DNA of 64,000 bases from Phoronis australis. Taxonomy: Eukaryota > Phoronida > Phoronidae. Where the stretch lies: positions 502,277 through 566,276 of the forward strand of contig NMRA01000160.1 of NCBI GenBank assembly GCA_002633005.1. The letters run 5' to 3'. A program made the translations under genes and the position numbers. The notes beneath the pieces are model-generated. The model did not search any database. It was not told the DNA's origin and worked only from the letters and a program-made list of their open reading frames with translations. Below, piece by piece: positions 46,441 to 58,668 of the stretch (position 1 is the first letter of the stretch; every line of letters begins with the position of its first letter).

Positions 46441-49400
46441 CTGGAAAAACAACGCAACAACTGCACTCGTACTCACAACAGTTACTAGAAGTTATCTCCG
46501 AAATTGGTTCCATTATTAGATGAAAGATTCTTTGTACACAATCCAGCACAGAACATAAATGGGCGAATGGAATGCTTTGCCATACAATGCAACTTTGGCT
46601 GGAATTTTTCAACTGAGAGACATAGTGGAGCAAGCTATCAGCCATTAGGTTACGATGCTAGCTAGGGTGCTTCCTTAACTTCTTGAGCCCGTTCTCGCGC
46701 TGCTTTTCTGACGTAGCCCGTCACGGTATCCGTCAACAGCTTACACTGTGCTGCTACAGCCCCTCCTCTCGTGGAATGTCACAATTTTATACGCGTGTGC
46801 AGCAGGAAAATTGGGATACCCACTCACTTAGAGAGCGGACATGAAACACGGAGACCCATTCATTAGGGAGCTTCCGGATAAAAATCGGCCTTTCGTAGGT
46901 TTCTGTTGCAGAAATAAAGAAGATTTGTAGAAGTTAATTCCCTAACCCTTTTGGAGAGATTCTTGGACAGGGAAATTTTAAAACAATCAAGACCGAAACA
47001 GTAAAAGGTAACAGGGAGGCCATGTTGTCAAAAATTCGCACATCCCTTCTATAAAATATTATTAAAATAAATATATGATATTGAAAACCCCTCTGCACAT
47101 TCGTTAGAAAAAAAAACATTCTGTCGTTTTCAACTTCTTAAGTCAAAGCTTGTGTAAAAAAGTACCCTTTCGTAGGAAGATAGGGTCTTCTATGAGAGTA
47201 CCCTCCAGGCATTACCTTGAATCATATATTTTGTTGTTCTTTTTGCAAAGCAGTGACATGATATTGTATTGAAGATTGTGGTCATTGGTCTATCTATATC
47301 TAGAGGACAAAACACAGGTCATGAAGGGGGATTGAAGATAAGGAACAGCCACCTGGTGTCTGTGTCTGACAACGGCAGCTGCTAGCCGATTGTGTACAGA
47401 GAATTGCATGCCTAACAGACAGCAGTGTTTGAGTGATACTCAAATGTCTCACCTTACTTGGAGAGGAAATAAACAACTATATGCATTTAGCTCACAGTGA
47501 GCTTCTAAACCAAACACACTTAAACAGATGTTTTCCTGAATTCTTAAATAAACACAACACTAACTTTAACAGCACACTTACAAAATTGGATAACTTAGGC
47601 AAAACATGCAGTTACAGTTTCAATTAAGTTACAGTTTCAAGTAGACAATATCACTCAGTGGCAGTGACTGCAGCCTTGCATGCGTGTGGCGACACCATGA
47701 GTGAGTCAGATAAACTAAAAGCTAGCTACATCAAGAACAGCAAGGACTAGCAATAGCACTAACAACTAAGTTGCCTGTATGTTCCGCTTTAAAGCCACAC
47801 GCAGTGAAATCTCCAAAAACCATCGTTTTGGTGCTATTTTCGAATGAAGCCTTTTATTTTGACTGGCCCTTCTAAATGGTGAATTAGCACATTCACAGAT
47901 CATTTCAACAAGAACACTGAATGCCACTAGCAGACAGTTTTATTCACAATCTTGGTTTAAAGTATTGCGCAGGCCTTTTATGAGGGAAAACCTTTTAAGG
48001 CTATAGCTCGAAAACAACAGTTTCGGAAGACATTAAGTCAAAACAGAGTGTTCCTAGACAATTGAATAAAGCAAGACTATCAGTTAAACTAGACGTGGAT
48101 CAAGATGGCTCAGGCAGGCCCTACACCGCTACTAGCTGCAAAGAAAGAACTCTTCTATAAGCAATCGGGACGATTGGAGACGTAGCATGCAGCTTTGAAA
48201 CACTTCCCCTCATCCAAACATGCAGAAAATAAAAATAGCCTCTTCCCACAACAATAGCCCAATACTATTTGCAAGCTCGAAACAGAAACTCAAAATGCAC
48301 ATCTTCAAAAAGCTATCCCCAACAAATGAGCGCGTTAAACATCTACACTCGAAACTTGCATACATATTTTCGACATAAAAAAATCATAAACAAACTTGTG
48401 CAACTAAGTTCCTGATCTCATTTCTCAAGTCGTCCGCCACTCTGTAAAGTTTGAAAATGTGCTGTACAATAGCCACCATAGATACATCCTGTCAACGTTA
48501 CCGTATAGCACAGTGGTCACCGGGGTACAAAAGGACCGTGTTTAACATACACAGACATGTAATACAAAGAGTATGTTATCTGACTGTTGGTCAAGTACCA
48601 GTTTTTTCAGGTGGATATATTTTGAGAAATCTATCAAGAACTTCTGCTAATGAAGGCGATTATCAAAACTGCATGCTACCGATGACAAGAAGCCCTGAAC
48701 ACAAGCAAGAACTGAAGTTTTTGAGGAGAGCATTGCTACGCTGCTGAGATAATGTCAACAGAAACAATGCAAGCCTCTGAAGGGACAAGAGCTTTTTGAA
48801 CATGCTCAACAACAAGACTATGGACTATCCAGGACAGCTATTCTCCACGTCAATGCTGGAGAACATGGGGAAACAAATTTGCGGCCACAGATCTTTTTAG
48901 ATGCGGTAAGTCTGCCGAGAAGAATTGTTAGTTTAAGCACAGGACATCAAAGTGAACTAGGGATTCACAGGATTCCACTAGATGGCGTCGCCACCTCCTC
49001 CACGTGTTCTCACAGATGCGCACCATGTATACCCACGAGAAATCTATAGAATGACAGATTATGCTTCCAAATGCACTGAGAACCATTCTAAGCAGCGCAG
49101 AGGATATCTAGCCATAACTCCGCTCTTGAAATTTCAGATTCACGGTGTCAAATATAACACGGTGGTGCTTAAGTGTGATACTGATACTGAAACGTTCCGC
49201 ACTTCAGACTCGTAAAATAGTGATACTAAACAATGGTGTGGTTTGGAAACTAGTACGTCTTGGAGGAAATGGAAATAGTCATGTACTTCTACTAATGGGG
49301 AGAGAGGGGGGTGTGCCGCTGAACAGATATCCTTTTCCATGAAATAACTTCTGGCAGGGAACAAACATCACTTCCAAAACACCTGAATGCAGGTTTGAAA

Positions 49401-49483
49401 TGTCCAGATCCAAACTCTCGACAGGGGAACACAGTTATTCAATGGCACATGCTACACCCCCTATTCCCAGCCCTCCCCACCCC

Positions 49484-49639
49484 NNNNNNNNNNNNNNNNN
49501 NNNNNNNNNNNNNNNNNNNNNNNNNNNNNNNNNNNNNNNNNNNNNNNNNNNNNNNNNNNNNNNNNNNNNNNNNNNNNNNNNNNNNNNNNNNNNNNNNNNN
49601 NNNNNNNNNNNNNNNNNNNNNNNNNNNNNNNNNNNNNNN
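49484..49639. other. Assembly gap (156 N)
   Basis: A run of N flanked on both sides by C-rich low-complexity sequence (ccctccccacccc and cccctcccccccc). A homopolymer-type repeat probably stopped the assembly. It lies in the intron between exons 6c and 7, so no known exon is affected. Confidence 0.95.
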
Positions 49640-49724
49640 CCCCCTCCCCCCCCGCCTAAAGCAACAGCGAGCATCACTGGCATAACAAGCAGTAACTGAC
49701 AAGAGCATTCCATGCATGGTATAC

Positions 49725-49800
49725 CTCCTGTTCACTTATTTCGAGTGACTTCATGTTATTACCAACCACTTTCAGTTCATCCTCGAGTTCCACGATCTTA
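49725..49800 (-). CDS. tpm: Tropomyosin exon 6c (alternative)
   Basis: The acceptor is gtgtgtttacag and the donor CAGGAG|gtatac. It is 76 bp, taking two carried bases and ending in phase 0. Residues [20 protein letters not shown] then EISEQE match the conserved C-ELEEELK-V-NN-KSLE pattern of residues 189-213. The most conserved of the three copies. Confidence 0.92.
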
Positions 49801-50376
49801 CTGTAAACACACACACGTGCTCGTTAGCTGCCGGGAACAAACCACTGGGTCACAAGGAAAAACATGTTAGAATCACCCGTAGGAGCAGTCTAGAGCCACC
49901 GTCTACACTCAACTGGAGCAGAGAAATCATAAACGCGGTGCGGAAGGTTAAAAAAACAAGGATTTTATTGCGTGCTAAAGAATTGTCCACCCTTGTTTGA
50001 CTGAGGTTACACAGTATTAACTAGTGGCTACTAGAGAATTGAGTGACGTGGACTAACAAGCCATGACCAGAGTGTGTGGACAACACAGCTGGCCATCATG
50101 GTTGTGTAGCCCCACGTCAGCTCACAGAAAGGTTACAGATAAAGGGTACATCGAAAAATGACTTGACACACGTCGATCAAGTGACAAGACAGTATAACAA
50201 CAGGGTGCACATCAGCCGACAAAGACAGAACAGATTCGACTGGGCGCTTCAGCGTTTGCCGAACAGACATGCGCCAAGACGAACTAGACGAGGAAGGGTC
50301 AAAGAGCAGGAGCCAAACTGGTGCCAGCACACTCGCAGCTGCTGCGAAACCACATCAACGAGTGGGCGGGTTGTAC

Positions 50377-50452
50377 CTGAGAGTTCTGCACTTCAAGTGT
50401 TTTCATGTTGTTACCGACAATGGTGAGCTCATCAGTCAACTCCGAGCATTTA
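50377..50452 (-). CDS. tpm: Tropomyosin exon 6b (alternative)
   Basis: The acceptor is gatttgtag and the donor TCTCAG|gtacaa. It is 76 bp, same phase as 6a and 6c. Residues SKCSELTDELTIVGNNMKTL then EVQNSQ keep the KCSEL start and the NN-KTLE core. Confidence 0.92.
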
Positions 50453-50852
50453 CTACAAATCAAACAGTTGGGTCATGGATGAGAACACATATGCATAACA
50501 TTAGTACACCAAGAACCTACTGCATAATTATACATGTTACAGACAACACAGAGAATGGTAGACAGTGATCCTGCAAAGATTGCTGTTACCTGAAATTTAA
50601 GAACAAGAGCAATGTGCCGACAGGCACCCGTGGTGAGGCATCACAAGGGGCAAGGCTACTATACACAAGTTCGATATCTTTGTGTGCACACGAGAGCTGA
50701 TTGTCCAACCAAATACTGAAAGCACCAATTTACATGCCTTCTGTGATTTCTAATGATAACACACTTTCTTGGTCTCAACTCAATTCTTAAGTTATTTAGA
50801 TTCACGGAAATAATTTCTGGGTTTGAGAAAACTGGCCCACACCTGTAAATTC

Positions 50853-51600
50853 TCATAACGATCCTTTAAACGGTATGGCAGATTGTGGATGTCAGAAAAC
50901 GGATGCAAAAATAACAAAAATGGCCATCAGGTGGCACAGAAAACATCAAATCTATCCGAAAATGGGAAGGTGTTGTTGTCACCTAAAAAGAAGCCTTTTT
51001 GCCAAATTTCATGAAAATGCATTACTGAAATCCAAAGATACAGAGAGAAACATAAAAAGAAACATTTTGTCTCTAGGGGCACTGTAGTATCAGGATCAGT
51101 TCGACACTCGTTACTGTTTGTCGACGACTCCATAGGAATACACCTTTCAAATTTCACAAAGCTCCTTTAAAGAGTTTAAGGAAATTCGGCCGCAGATGCA
51201 AAAATATTCACCACTAAGGGGGCGACACCGTAGTCAGACCTGTCCAAAAGTCAACGTCAGTCGTGGCCTTTTCATCAACACATCAGTAAATGTTTATAAT
51301 GATCCTTTGAGCGGTACGACAGAGCGGACACCAGAAAATGGGTGCAAAAATAACAAAAATGTCCACATGGTGGTGTAACATTCGTTGAATCTGTCTGAAA
51401 ATGGAATGGCATCAACACCTCCATATAAAAAACCTATTTACCAAATTTCATTTGAATCTGTCAAGGACTCCGAAGATAATGACGCAAATGTAAAAAACTA
51501 AAATTGCCACTAGGGAGCACAGTGGTATCCAGGTCGATCGGAAACTCGACGTAGTCTGTCGTCAGCCACATACGAACACACCTGCCACATGTTAGTAACA
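50853..51600. repeat. Diverged tandem repeat, about 440 bp unit
   Basis: Collinear blocks recur about 440 bp apart: atcctttaaacggtatg (near 50860) versus atcctttgagcggtacg (near 51302); ggatgcaaaaataacaaaaat versus gggtgcaaaaataacaaaaat; then caaatttcat and a ctaggg(g/a)(g)cac...gtatc block. It sits in the introns on both sides of 51.2 kb, between exons 6a and 6b. Confidence 0.6.
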
Positions 51601-52284
51601 TCCTGCAAGGGTATACATTTATAAATACATGGGTGCATAAAAATTACGCCATAAAACCGAGACGAGCACTTGCTCAAGATCTGAGAATGCTGTTTAAAAA
51701 TGACAGGCAAGCACGGTAAAAACACTCTTCTTAGAAGCAATCTAAACAGTTTCAAGATTAGCCAAGAAACTGAGCAGCCAAGCACAGTTGAGCAGTTATT
51801 GCTTAGCTCAAGTATAGTAAAATCCATTGAGTGATAACACTTCAAACCACATGGTTGGAAAAATAAGATTAGCAGATAGACAGACATGGGTGACCGACAG
51901 ACGATTGGATGCCACACAGGCGGGCAGAGAGATGATGCAATATTCACCGCCACTGTGGAAGTGGGTGAATAAAAATTGACACAAATTGGTACAATTTGAT
52001 AACGAACCACCCCGGAACAAAACAAGCAAGTCCTGAAGGCTGTTGTCTCTGCAAAAGAAAAGAACTGTGGTTTAACAAATATAACTCTTGGACAGACCCC
52101 CACCAGTAAGCTGAGGGTGACGTGGTGCGGCAGAATGAGTCGACATCCACCAGGGCCCCTCCTAAGAGCTGAAGGTCAAAGGTTGTACAATGACTTGCTG
52201 GGATGGCACCTTGTTCACAAGCCTAAAGCGAATCGGTCTATAGAGCGCGCTGCCAGGGATGGACCACACATGTGTCCTTCTTAC

Positions 52285-52360
52285 CTGGTCTAGTTGCACC
52301 TGTATGGACTTAACTGCGATATTGGCCGCGTCCAGTTCTGTCTCCGACTCCTTCAAGGTT
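52285..52360 (-). CDS. tpm: Tropomyosin exon 6a (divergent alternative)
   Basis: The acceptor is gactttgtag and the donor GACCAG|gtaaga. It is 76 bp with the same phase as the other exon 6 copies. Residues STLKESETELDAANIAVKSI then QVQLDQ keep the heptad spacing but lack the KC-EL start and NN-K-LE core of 6b and 6c. It is the first exon 6 reached from the 5' side. Confidence 0.85.
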
Positions 52361-53030
52361 CTACAAAGTCAAATCTCATGTCATGCACAATACTGAAAGC
52401 AAGGTGTCTAAAATTAATGCATACCGGCACTCAAGTCGATTGTGAATCATAAAATACCCATAGCAAAAGCACTGGAGTTCATATCGGTGCTACGGAGATT
52501 TGGTTACATGATGTGAAAGAACTTACATCTTGCACAGTATAATAAGGATTTGTAATTGGTATTCAGCCCATTTCTAAAACTTTGGCGAGTACCACGGTAA
52601 ATCGGTTAAAGGTCTCGTGATTTTGTTTACAAAGACTCATCTCAAAATATAAATTTGCTCAGATAGCTGAATGTATGACACAGTTATGTGAATAGAAGAG
52701 TTCTTAGATCGCATAAGGCTAACTGTTGTATGTACTTATTTTAGTATTAATATACTCGTATCAATAAGAAAATATAAATATGGGACCATATCAAAAATTC
52801 ACAACGGTGTAATGGTATGCAGCTCTAATCAGCACTACTTTTCACATGGAATAACAATTATATAAATTAGGAAAAAACCCATTCTTTATCACCCTTTTTC
52901 CAGATTTCATAGTCAAATTTGTCAATACCACTGCTACTCAATATCTTAACCAAATCTGCCGGATGACACCACTACAGTTAAAAATCTTTTTGAACGCTCA
53001 CATGAACCGTTGGTGAGAACTTGTACCACG

Positions 53031-53289
53031 GGCGCACCCAGGGGGGCCTTGAGGGGCTCTAACGAGACTGCCCCCATTTGGCGAAGTGGGAAAAAAGGTC
53101 CGCCTCAGAGAAACAAAAAGTCCGAAAAAGTAGAAAACGAGACAAAAGTCCACTAAAAAGGTAGGAAGTACCAAAATTTGGCGAATGCGCAATTCATAGC
53201 TCTGAACGTAACCCCCGTTTTTAGTAAAAGGTCCACATTCTCAAAAATTCGAGCCCCCCCCCTCCCATTTTTAGGCTGGGTGCGTGCAT
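53031..53289 (-). mobile_element. Inverted-repeat-ended element, partner of 11411-11640
   Basis: It begins ggcgcacccag and ends ctgggtgcgtgc, which are short terminal inverted repeats. The interior matches 11411-11640 in the opposite orientation (ggtccgcctcagagaaac, gtagaaaacgagacaaaagt, gcgcaattcatagctctga). No coding capacity. It lies in the intron between tropomyosin exons 5 and 6a. Confidence 0.65.
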
Positions 53290-53449
53290 GTGAACAAAGA
53301 AAAAACCTATTTACTAGTGCAATGTGTGTGTACACCAAACTGAAGACTTTTTACCGTAATAGTGAACAGCTGCAATTTCTAGCAATGTAGTCTTCAAAGC
53401 AGCTAGAAATGGGACAAACTAGACATTTTTCATAATGCGTCGTGCTTCT

Positions 53450-54544
53450 GTGCCCTTAATACAAAGGCGACATATTAAACAGTTATTTTGAAAAACTAGG
53501 AATCTATTATGAATTAAGATACTGGGTGCGAAAAGTTTTCATGTAGTGTAGCATTTTTGGGAGTTTTAAGCTAGAAAACCCGGTGTGCATGGACCTCAAA
53601 GATTTCAGGACAACAATCGGATATTGCGTTTCCTCAATTAAGATAACCAGCTCCATCAGTTGAACAGCTGCTGCCATCTATCAGCAAACTCTGTAGTGGT
53701 GGGACTGAGATTCGATTCAGAGGGTTTCCAAAAAGGGTGAGCATACGAATTTTGGGGGGATTGCGTTATGGTTCAAAGCGGACTTTCTTGTACACATTAC
53801 GGAGACGTAGGCACGCAAAGGATCTGTCTGAAAGGCATTTACATAAGGTTTCCTGGTCCATGCCTCCTTAAACGTATTATCTATGAAGGTAAACATTATC
53901 TAGCAAAACTGCCAACACAAACAGAACAGTGCTCCAATTCACAGTGATTAGCTAATATCATAGCAAATGAAATGGAACACAGAACNGTGCCCTTAATACA
54001 AAGGCGATATATTAAACAGTTATTTTTAAAAACTAGGAATCTATTATGAATTAAGATATTGGGTGCGAAAAGTTTTCATGTAGTGTTTTGAATCAGTGAA
54101 AAACATGCGTTTTTGGGAGTTTTAAGCTAGAAAACCCGGTGTGCATGGACCTCAAAGTAGATTTCAGGACAACAATCAGATATTGCGTTTCCTCAATTAA
54201 TATAACCAGCTCCATCAGTTGAACAGCTGCTGCCATCTATCAGCAAACTCTGTAGTGGTGGGACTGAGATTCGATTCAGAGGGTTTCCAAAAAGGGTGAG
54301 CATACGAATTTTGGGGGGATTGCGTTATGGTTCAAAGCGGACTTTCTTGTACACATTACGGAGACGTAGGCACGCAAAGGATCTGTCTGAAAGGCATTTA
54401 CATAAGGTTTCCTGGTCCATGCCTCCTTAAACGTATTATCTATGAAGGTAAACATTATCTAGCAAAACTGCCAACACAAACAGAACAGTGCTCCAATTCA
54501 CAGTGATTAGCTAATATCATAGCAAATGAAATGGAACACAGAAC
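53450..54544. repeat. 0.54 kb direct duplication split by one N, likely assembly artefact
   Basis: 53450-53985 and 53987-54544 are near-identical (both start gtgcccttaatacaaaggcg and end aatggaacacagaac). They differ by scattered substitutions and small indels totalling 22 bp, mainly a block around 54085. A single N at 53986 joins them. This is what serial joining of two alleles looks like. It affects only intron sequence. Confidence 0.85.
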
Positions 54545-55190
54545 AAATGAACAGCAAATTCAATCCCTTTCAGCTGCACTTAAATCTCGGCAATGGTCTG
54601 ATATAACGTGCCCGAATTTTGAAAACCAGTTTTCTCAATTGAATAACTGGCATCAAACTGATTCTCAAAATACAGGTGCGTTATATTAAGACTATTGCCT
54701 AAATGTCTCCAGTTCAGGACACAGCATGGAGAAAAAGAGATTTCATTTTCTCATGATTTAATTTTTTCTGGCAGCACCACATCGAGGCTACGCAATTTTC
54801 AACTTCTATACCACTGTGACCATATCACAATATTTTAAAGACTTTAGGCCATTCACTACGTCAGAAGCCTTGAATCGCAAAAAAACACACAAAGCTGGTA
54901 ATTACTGTTGTCCCAAATCGGTGAAATTCAACTGAAACATTCAGACGTCAACTTATTCAGCTGTATTCACCCAGAGCTAATTTTTCACTGGTGGTCCCCC
55001 AACATCACTCGTGAGTGGACAAGTTCACAAATTACATGTTGGAGAACACGCCATAAACAACAGGTTTACTTCAAAAATCACCAACCCTTAACACAAATGG
55101 TGAAAATGAACACAGCCAAACGGAACCAAAATAAACACAAACCAGGACCGGATTGACCTAATTACATTCACCTAGACTGAGACTACTTAC

Positions 55191-55261
55191 GATTCGGCAG
55201 CCTCCAGGCGAGCTTCAGCACGCTCCAGGTCAACTTCATTGATGGCCAGCTTGCGAGCAGC
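55191..55261 (-). CDS. tpm: Tropomyosin exon 5
   Basis: The acceptor is ttcccttaacag and the donor GAATC|gtaagt. It is 71 bp, starting in phase 0 and leaving two bases. Residues AARKLAINEVDLERAEARLE then AAES match the canonical [24 protein letters not shown] segment (165-188). Only one copy was found. Confidence 0.95.
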
Positions 55262-57646
55262 CTGTTAAGGGAAGACAAACTTATTAAATAGTTGGACAAT
55301 GTGACAGTGCGTTTTGTAAGATATCGGTTATTGTGAAGACTTGATGAAGACTTAATTAAACGAAAAACAGGATTCTAAGAGAGCCAAAACAAAGCCTAAA
55401 ATTTTCCGTGGAATAGTCAAAACACCAAGTGCAGTGCAAAAATCGCGCACATTCATTAGCACCAGAAGTTACGAGAATGTTTAGGAAACATTAAAAAAGA
55501 TATATTTACTTAAGGTTTACTACCAACTTGGCAAAATTTCACGAGATCATTAGAATTAGGCAACAGCATTACATCTCACTGGGATATGAGAAAAAAAATA
55601 AACTTCATGCAATATTTATGTTCCAGTAACTACTGGCAAATTTGTACAAAAACAGTGGATGATTATCGTAAATCTTCAAAAGAACAAAACGTTACCGAAC
55701 AGCGGATAAAGGATAAACATGTCATAGAACTTTCACGATTCCATGCACAAATGCTAGCCTAATAAATTTACATTTGAATTAGTTTAAAGGCACATCCAGT
55801 AAAGATAATTCTCGTTGAACGAATTTCTTGTTGAGACAAGGTTTTGATGTCCCTGTGCAGTGCACATTAGAATAAAACTATCTCATTGAGCAGAAACAGA
55901 ATTTTTGCACATGTGGCTGCAATGAGATTTTTCTAACGCTTTCTAGTAACATTTAGAAATTGTCTGCAAATGCACAAGACTTGGGTGCTTCGGTCAACAG
56001 TCTAGAAAATTAACATCATTTCCACATAGATTCAAATCTGGGACTTTTTAAATTAGAAGCCAAAGGCTTTGCCAACGCGGCCTGTTATACTAAGTACGAC
56101 AGTTTAACTAAAATTTTTATCAATGCTGAAAACACTGATTTGGCACCTCTCGGGACACTTGATTTTTCAAAGCATTGAAAATTTCCAAATTCATTGACTT
56201 TCAACAAATGAACATTCCACAGGGAACGTTTTGCTGCAGTTTGAAGTTGACAATTATTTTTGACATTCGAAATGGTACTGCATGGGACTTTAAAAGGGTT
56301 AACAAAATTCAGACAACTGTAATACAAGCCAAAAGTCTTCAGACAAAATGACCTGGAATTCTCCAGCATGACGGCTGAGCGAAAGCCAATTCATTGTCAT
56401 ATTGGGGGAATCAACGGGAAGGCAAATGAGGTGACTAAGCCATTCTGCTACCAGAATTTTGTCACTCTAATATCAGTAATTTTTGCTTTTCACGCAATTA
56501 ACTATCACGAAGGGTTACTGGTATTTTGTCTGAATACTTTTGTCTTGTACTGTATAACATTGAACAACATGTTAGTAAAACACAATTCATAATTTTCTGA
56601 GGACACTCCAAATAATCGGCTGAAATATCACCTTGGGGATTTCCCCTTGAAGTAAAATCGAAAATGAATACTCATCACGGTCCTTTGGAAAAAAACAAGC
56701 AAAACAATTTTTTATCATATATCAGCTTGGATTGTCCTCCTTTTCTTACAAATGGTGTGCAACTTTTCAGCTACTTTTACGCAACTTTTCAGCTACTTTT
56801 ACAAACCACCACTGAAACCAAGAATGTCAAACAACGCATAAGCGCATAAGCACATCACCAAGGTAAGATGTCGTTGCACATTTTCATACAAGTTGGTTGA
56901 CATTTGGAAGGCATTTGACGTAGTGTAAACACAATAACAACTAAATCTGCTAGCACCATGCAGGTCAGTGATACCTAGGTCTGAAATCAATCAATGCTGT
57001 TAGTCACAATTTCATGGAAGAAATCTACAATTAATGTGTGAGGCATTCGTCATGTCATCAAAAATGCACAGTGAAAATACAATTCTGATTCCGAACACAA
57101 ACGCACATACTCTCACTCATACGCGTGCACAGACGAAGCAATATTATGTTCCAATCACGACGAAGAAACTACCGCACCATTATCACCACACAATCTGGAG
57201 TGGGGGAAAACGGAGACGACAACGGGTCACAAACTGTTAATAGTCTCGTTCCTTGGTTGCACCACACGGACACTCCGACAATATGGAAAATATTTGATGC
57301 TTTCAACAGTGACCTCAAAACGCAGAAGAAAACCAGCACCGTTGATGGACATTTACACCCACCATATATCTTCATACTAATGCCAAAGTCTGGGTAAATG
57401 CCCGCCCACGAATTTTACGCAATATCACTTTTAAGCATCCACTTTTGCTTGCGTCCAATTTAACACCCATGTTTAGATTTTTTGTTCGATATAAACGCCT
57501 GGCCTGAATAAGTACAGAAGGTAGTTCGAAACCACTACAGCAAGATTTCTTCCCTTAAGCACTCAATTTATTTTTCTAGATGACCTGCTCTGAGACCAAG
57601 TTGAAGCATCTAAAGCAAAGAGTCAACATGAGCGAGATACACAGAC

Positions 57647-57764
57647 CTCGTCAAACTTGGTCTCGGTATCCTTGACAACAACTCGCGCGGTCTCCACTTC
57701 TTTTTCCAGTCCAAGGATTTTCTCTTCGTCCGCAATTGAACGGGACTCCATAGCTTTTCTATTT
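57647..57764 (-). CDS. tpm: Tropomyosin exon 4d (alternative)
   Basis: The acceptor is gcacgtttag. It is 118 bp, one base then 39 codons. Residues include NRKAMESRSIADEEKILGLE and end DTETKFDE. It is closely similar to 4c, its neighbour 134 bp away, so the two are the most recent duplicates. The donor GAG|gtctgt is a weak 5' splice site. Confidence 0.9.
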
Positions 57765-57898
57765 CTAAACGTGCAAACGTAAAAGAGCAGGTGAGATTCG
57801 AATGCATGACAGCCACTGAACAGAAATCATGAGATTGAGAAATCTGACACTAATAACATCACCAGGCATCAGGCATGAGAAGACTCCATCATCCACAC

Positions 57899-58016
57899 CT
57901 CATCAAACTTGGTCTCCGTATCAGAGAGAACAACGCGCGTGGTTTCCAGCTCTTTTTCCAAACCAGCAATTTTGTCCTCCTCTGTGAATGACCGAGACTC
58001 CATTGCTTTTCTATTT
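57899..58016 (-). CDS. tpm: Tropomyosin exon 4c (alternative)
   Basis: The acceptor region is ccctttagaaatag, with the exon starting after ttag. It is 118 bp, same phase as the other copies. Residues start NRKAMESRSFTEEDKIAGLE and end DTETKFDE. The donor GAG|gtgtgg is weak. The intron to 4d is only 134 bp. Confidence 0.9.
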
Positions 58017-58364
58017 CTAAAGGGGGATGGTAATATTTTTAAGAGAATGAAAAAAACCTCAGGGAGTTCCCGGAGATCTCGAGGGAAAATAAACACCAGA
58101 GCGTAGTCCATCTTCTGTCTACTGGAGAGAAAGTTCAAGCACTAAAAGCAAATGTCTATCTAGCAGCCAACACGCCACCTGGTGGCCATAACAACTGAAA
58201 TGATAAGCGAAAAAGCAACTAATTATATGTCACAGGTTGTAGAGCGTTCTCCGGCACATCTAGATGTTGATCTACAAATCTAATCTTGGTTAATGACTCT
58301 GCAGCCCTCCAGCCAGCCGCAGTCGCATGCACTGGCTACACTGTGCTTATGCATGCAGCTTCAC

Positions 58365-58482
58365 CTCGTCAAATTTTCTGTCGGCATCTTCAGCTATGAG
58401 CCGCGCCTCCTTTAGTTGGTCCTCTAGCGTCTCGCACCGCTCCTCATCTGCAGTGTTGCGGCTCTCTAGAGCCTTGCGCCCT
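58365..58482 (-). CDS. tpm: Tropomyosin exon 4b (alternative, most canonical)
   Basis: The acceptor is ttgctccacag and the donor GAG|gtgaag. It is 118 bp. Residues [20 protein letters not shown], then [19 protein letters not shown], are closest to the canonical exon 4 pattern (G-KV-ENRA--DEEKME-LE-QLKEA--IAEEADRK-EE), residues 126-164. It probably represents the ancestral copy. Confidence 0.93.
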
Positions 58483-58668
58483 CTGTGGAGCAAACACACA
58501 AACCACACACACAACATTAGTTACAACAACCACGAACAACAACAGTATCAACAACGACAACAATGATGGCAATCCTTTCGCAGTCGCAAATCTGTCCCAA
58601 TCAGAAAGGGAAGTGCGAACTGAAAAGAGCACAGCACTCAAGAGAGGGGGTGCCATCGAGTGACCTAC

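Noticed and set aside
49395-49735. Open frames running through the N gap
   Set aside because: They are produced by unknown bases and C-runs, not by real sequence.
51510-52103. 197-codon - strand open frame
   Set aside because: Cysteine- and serine-rich with no domain. It lies in a tropomyosin intron and overlaps the diverged tandem repeat; it does not begin at a splice acceptor and has no poly(A) support.
57610-57816. 68-codon - strand frame over exon 4d
   Set aside because: It is the wrong frame; the frame carried from exon 3 gives the tropomyosin sequence across the same bases.
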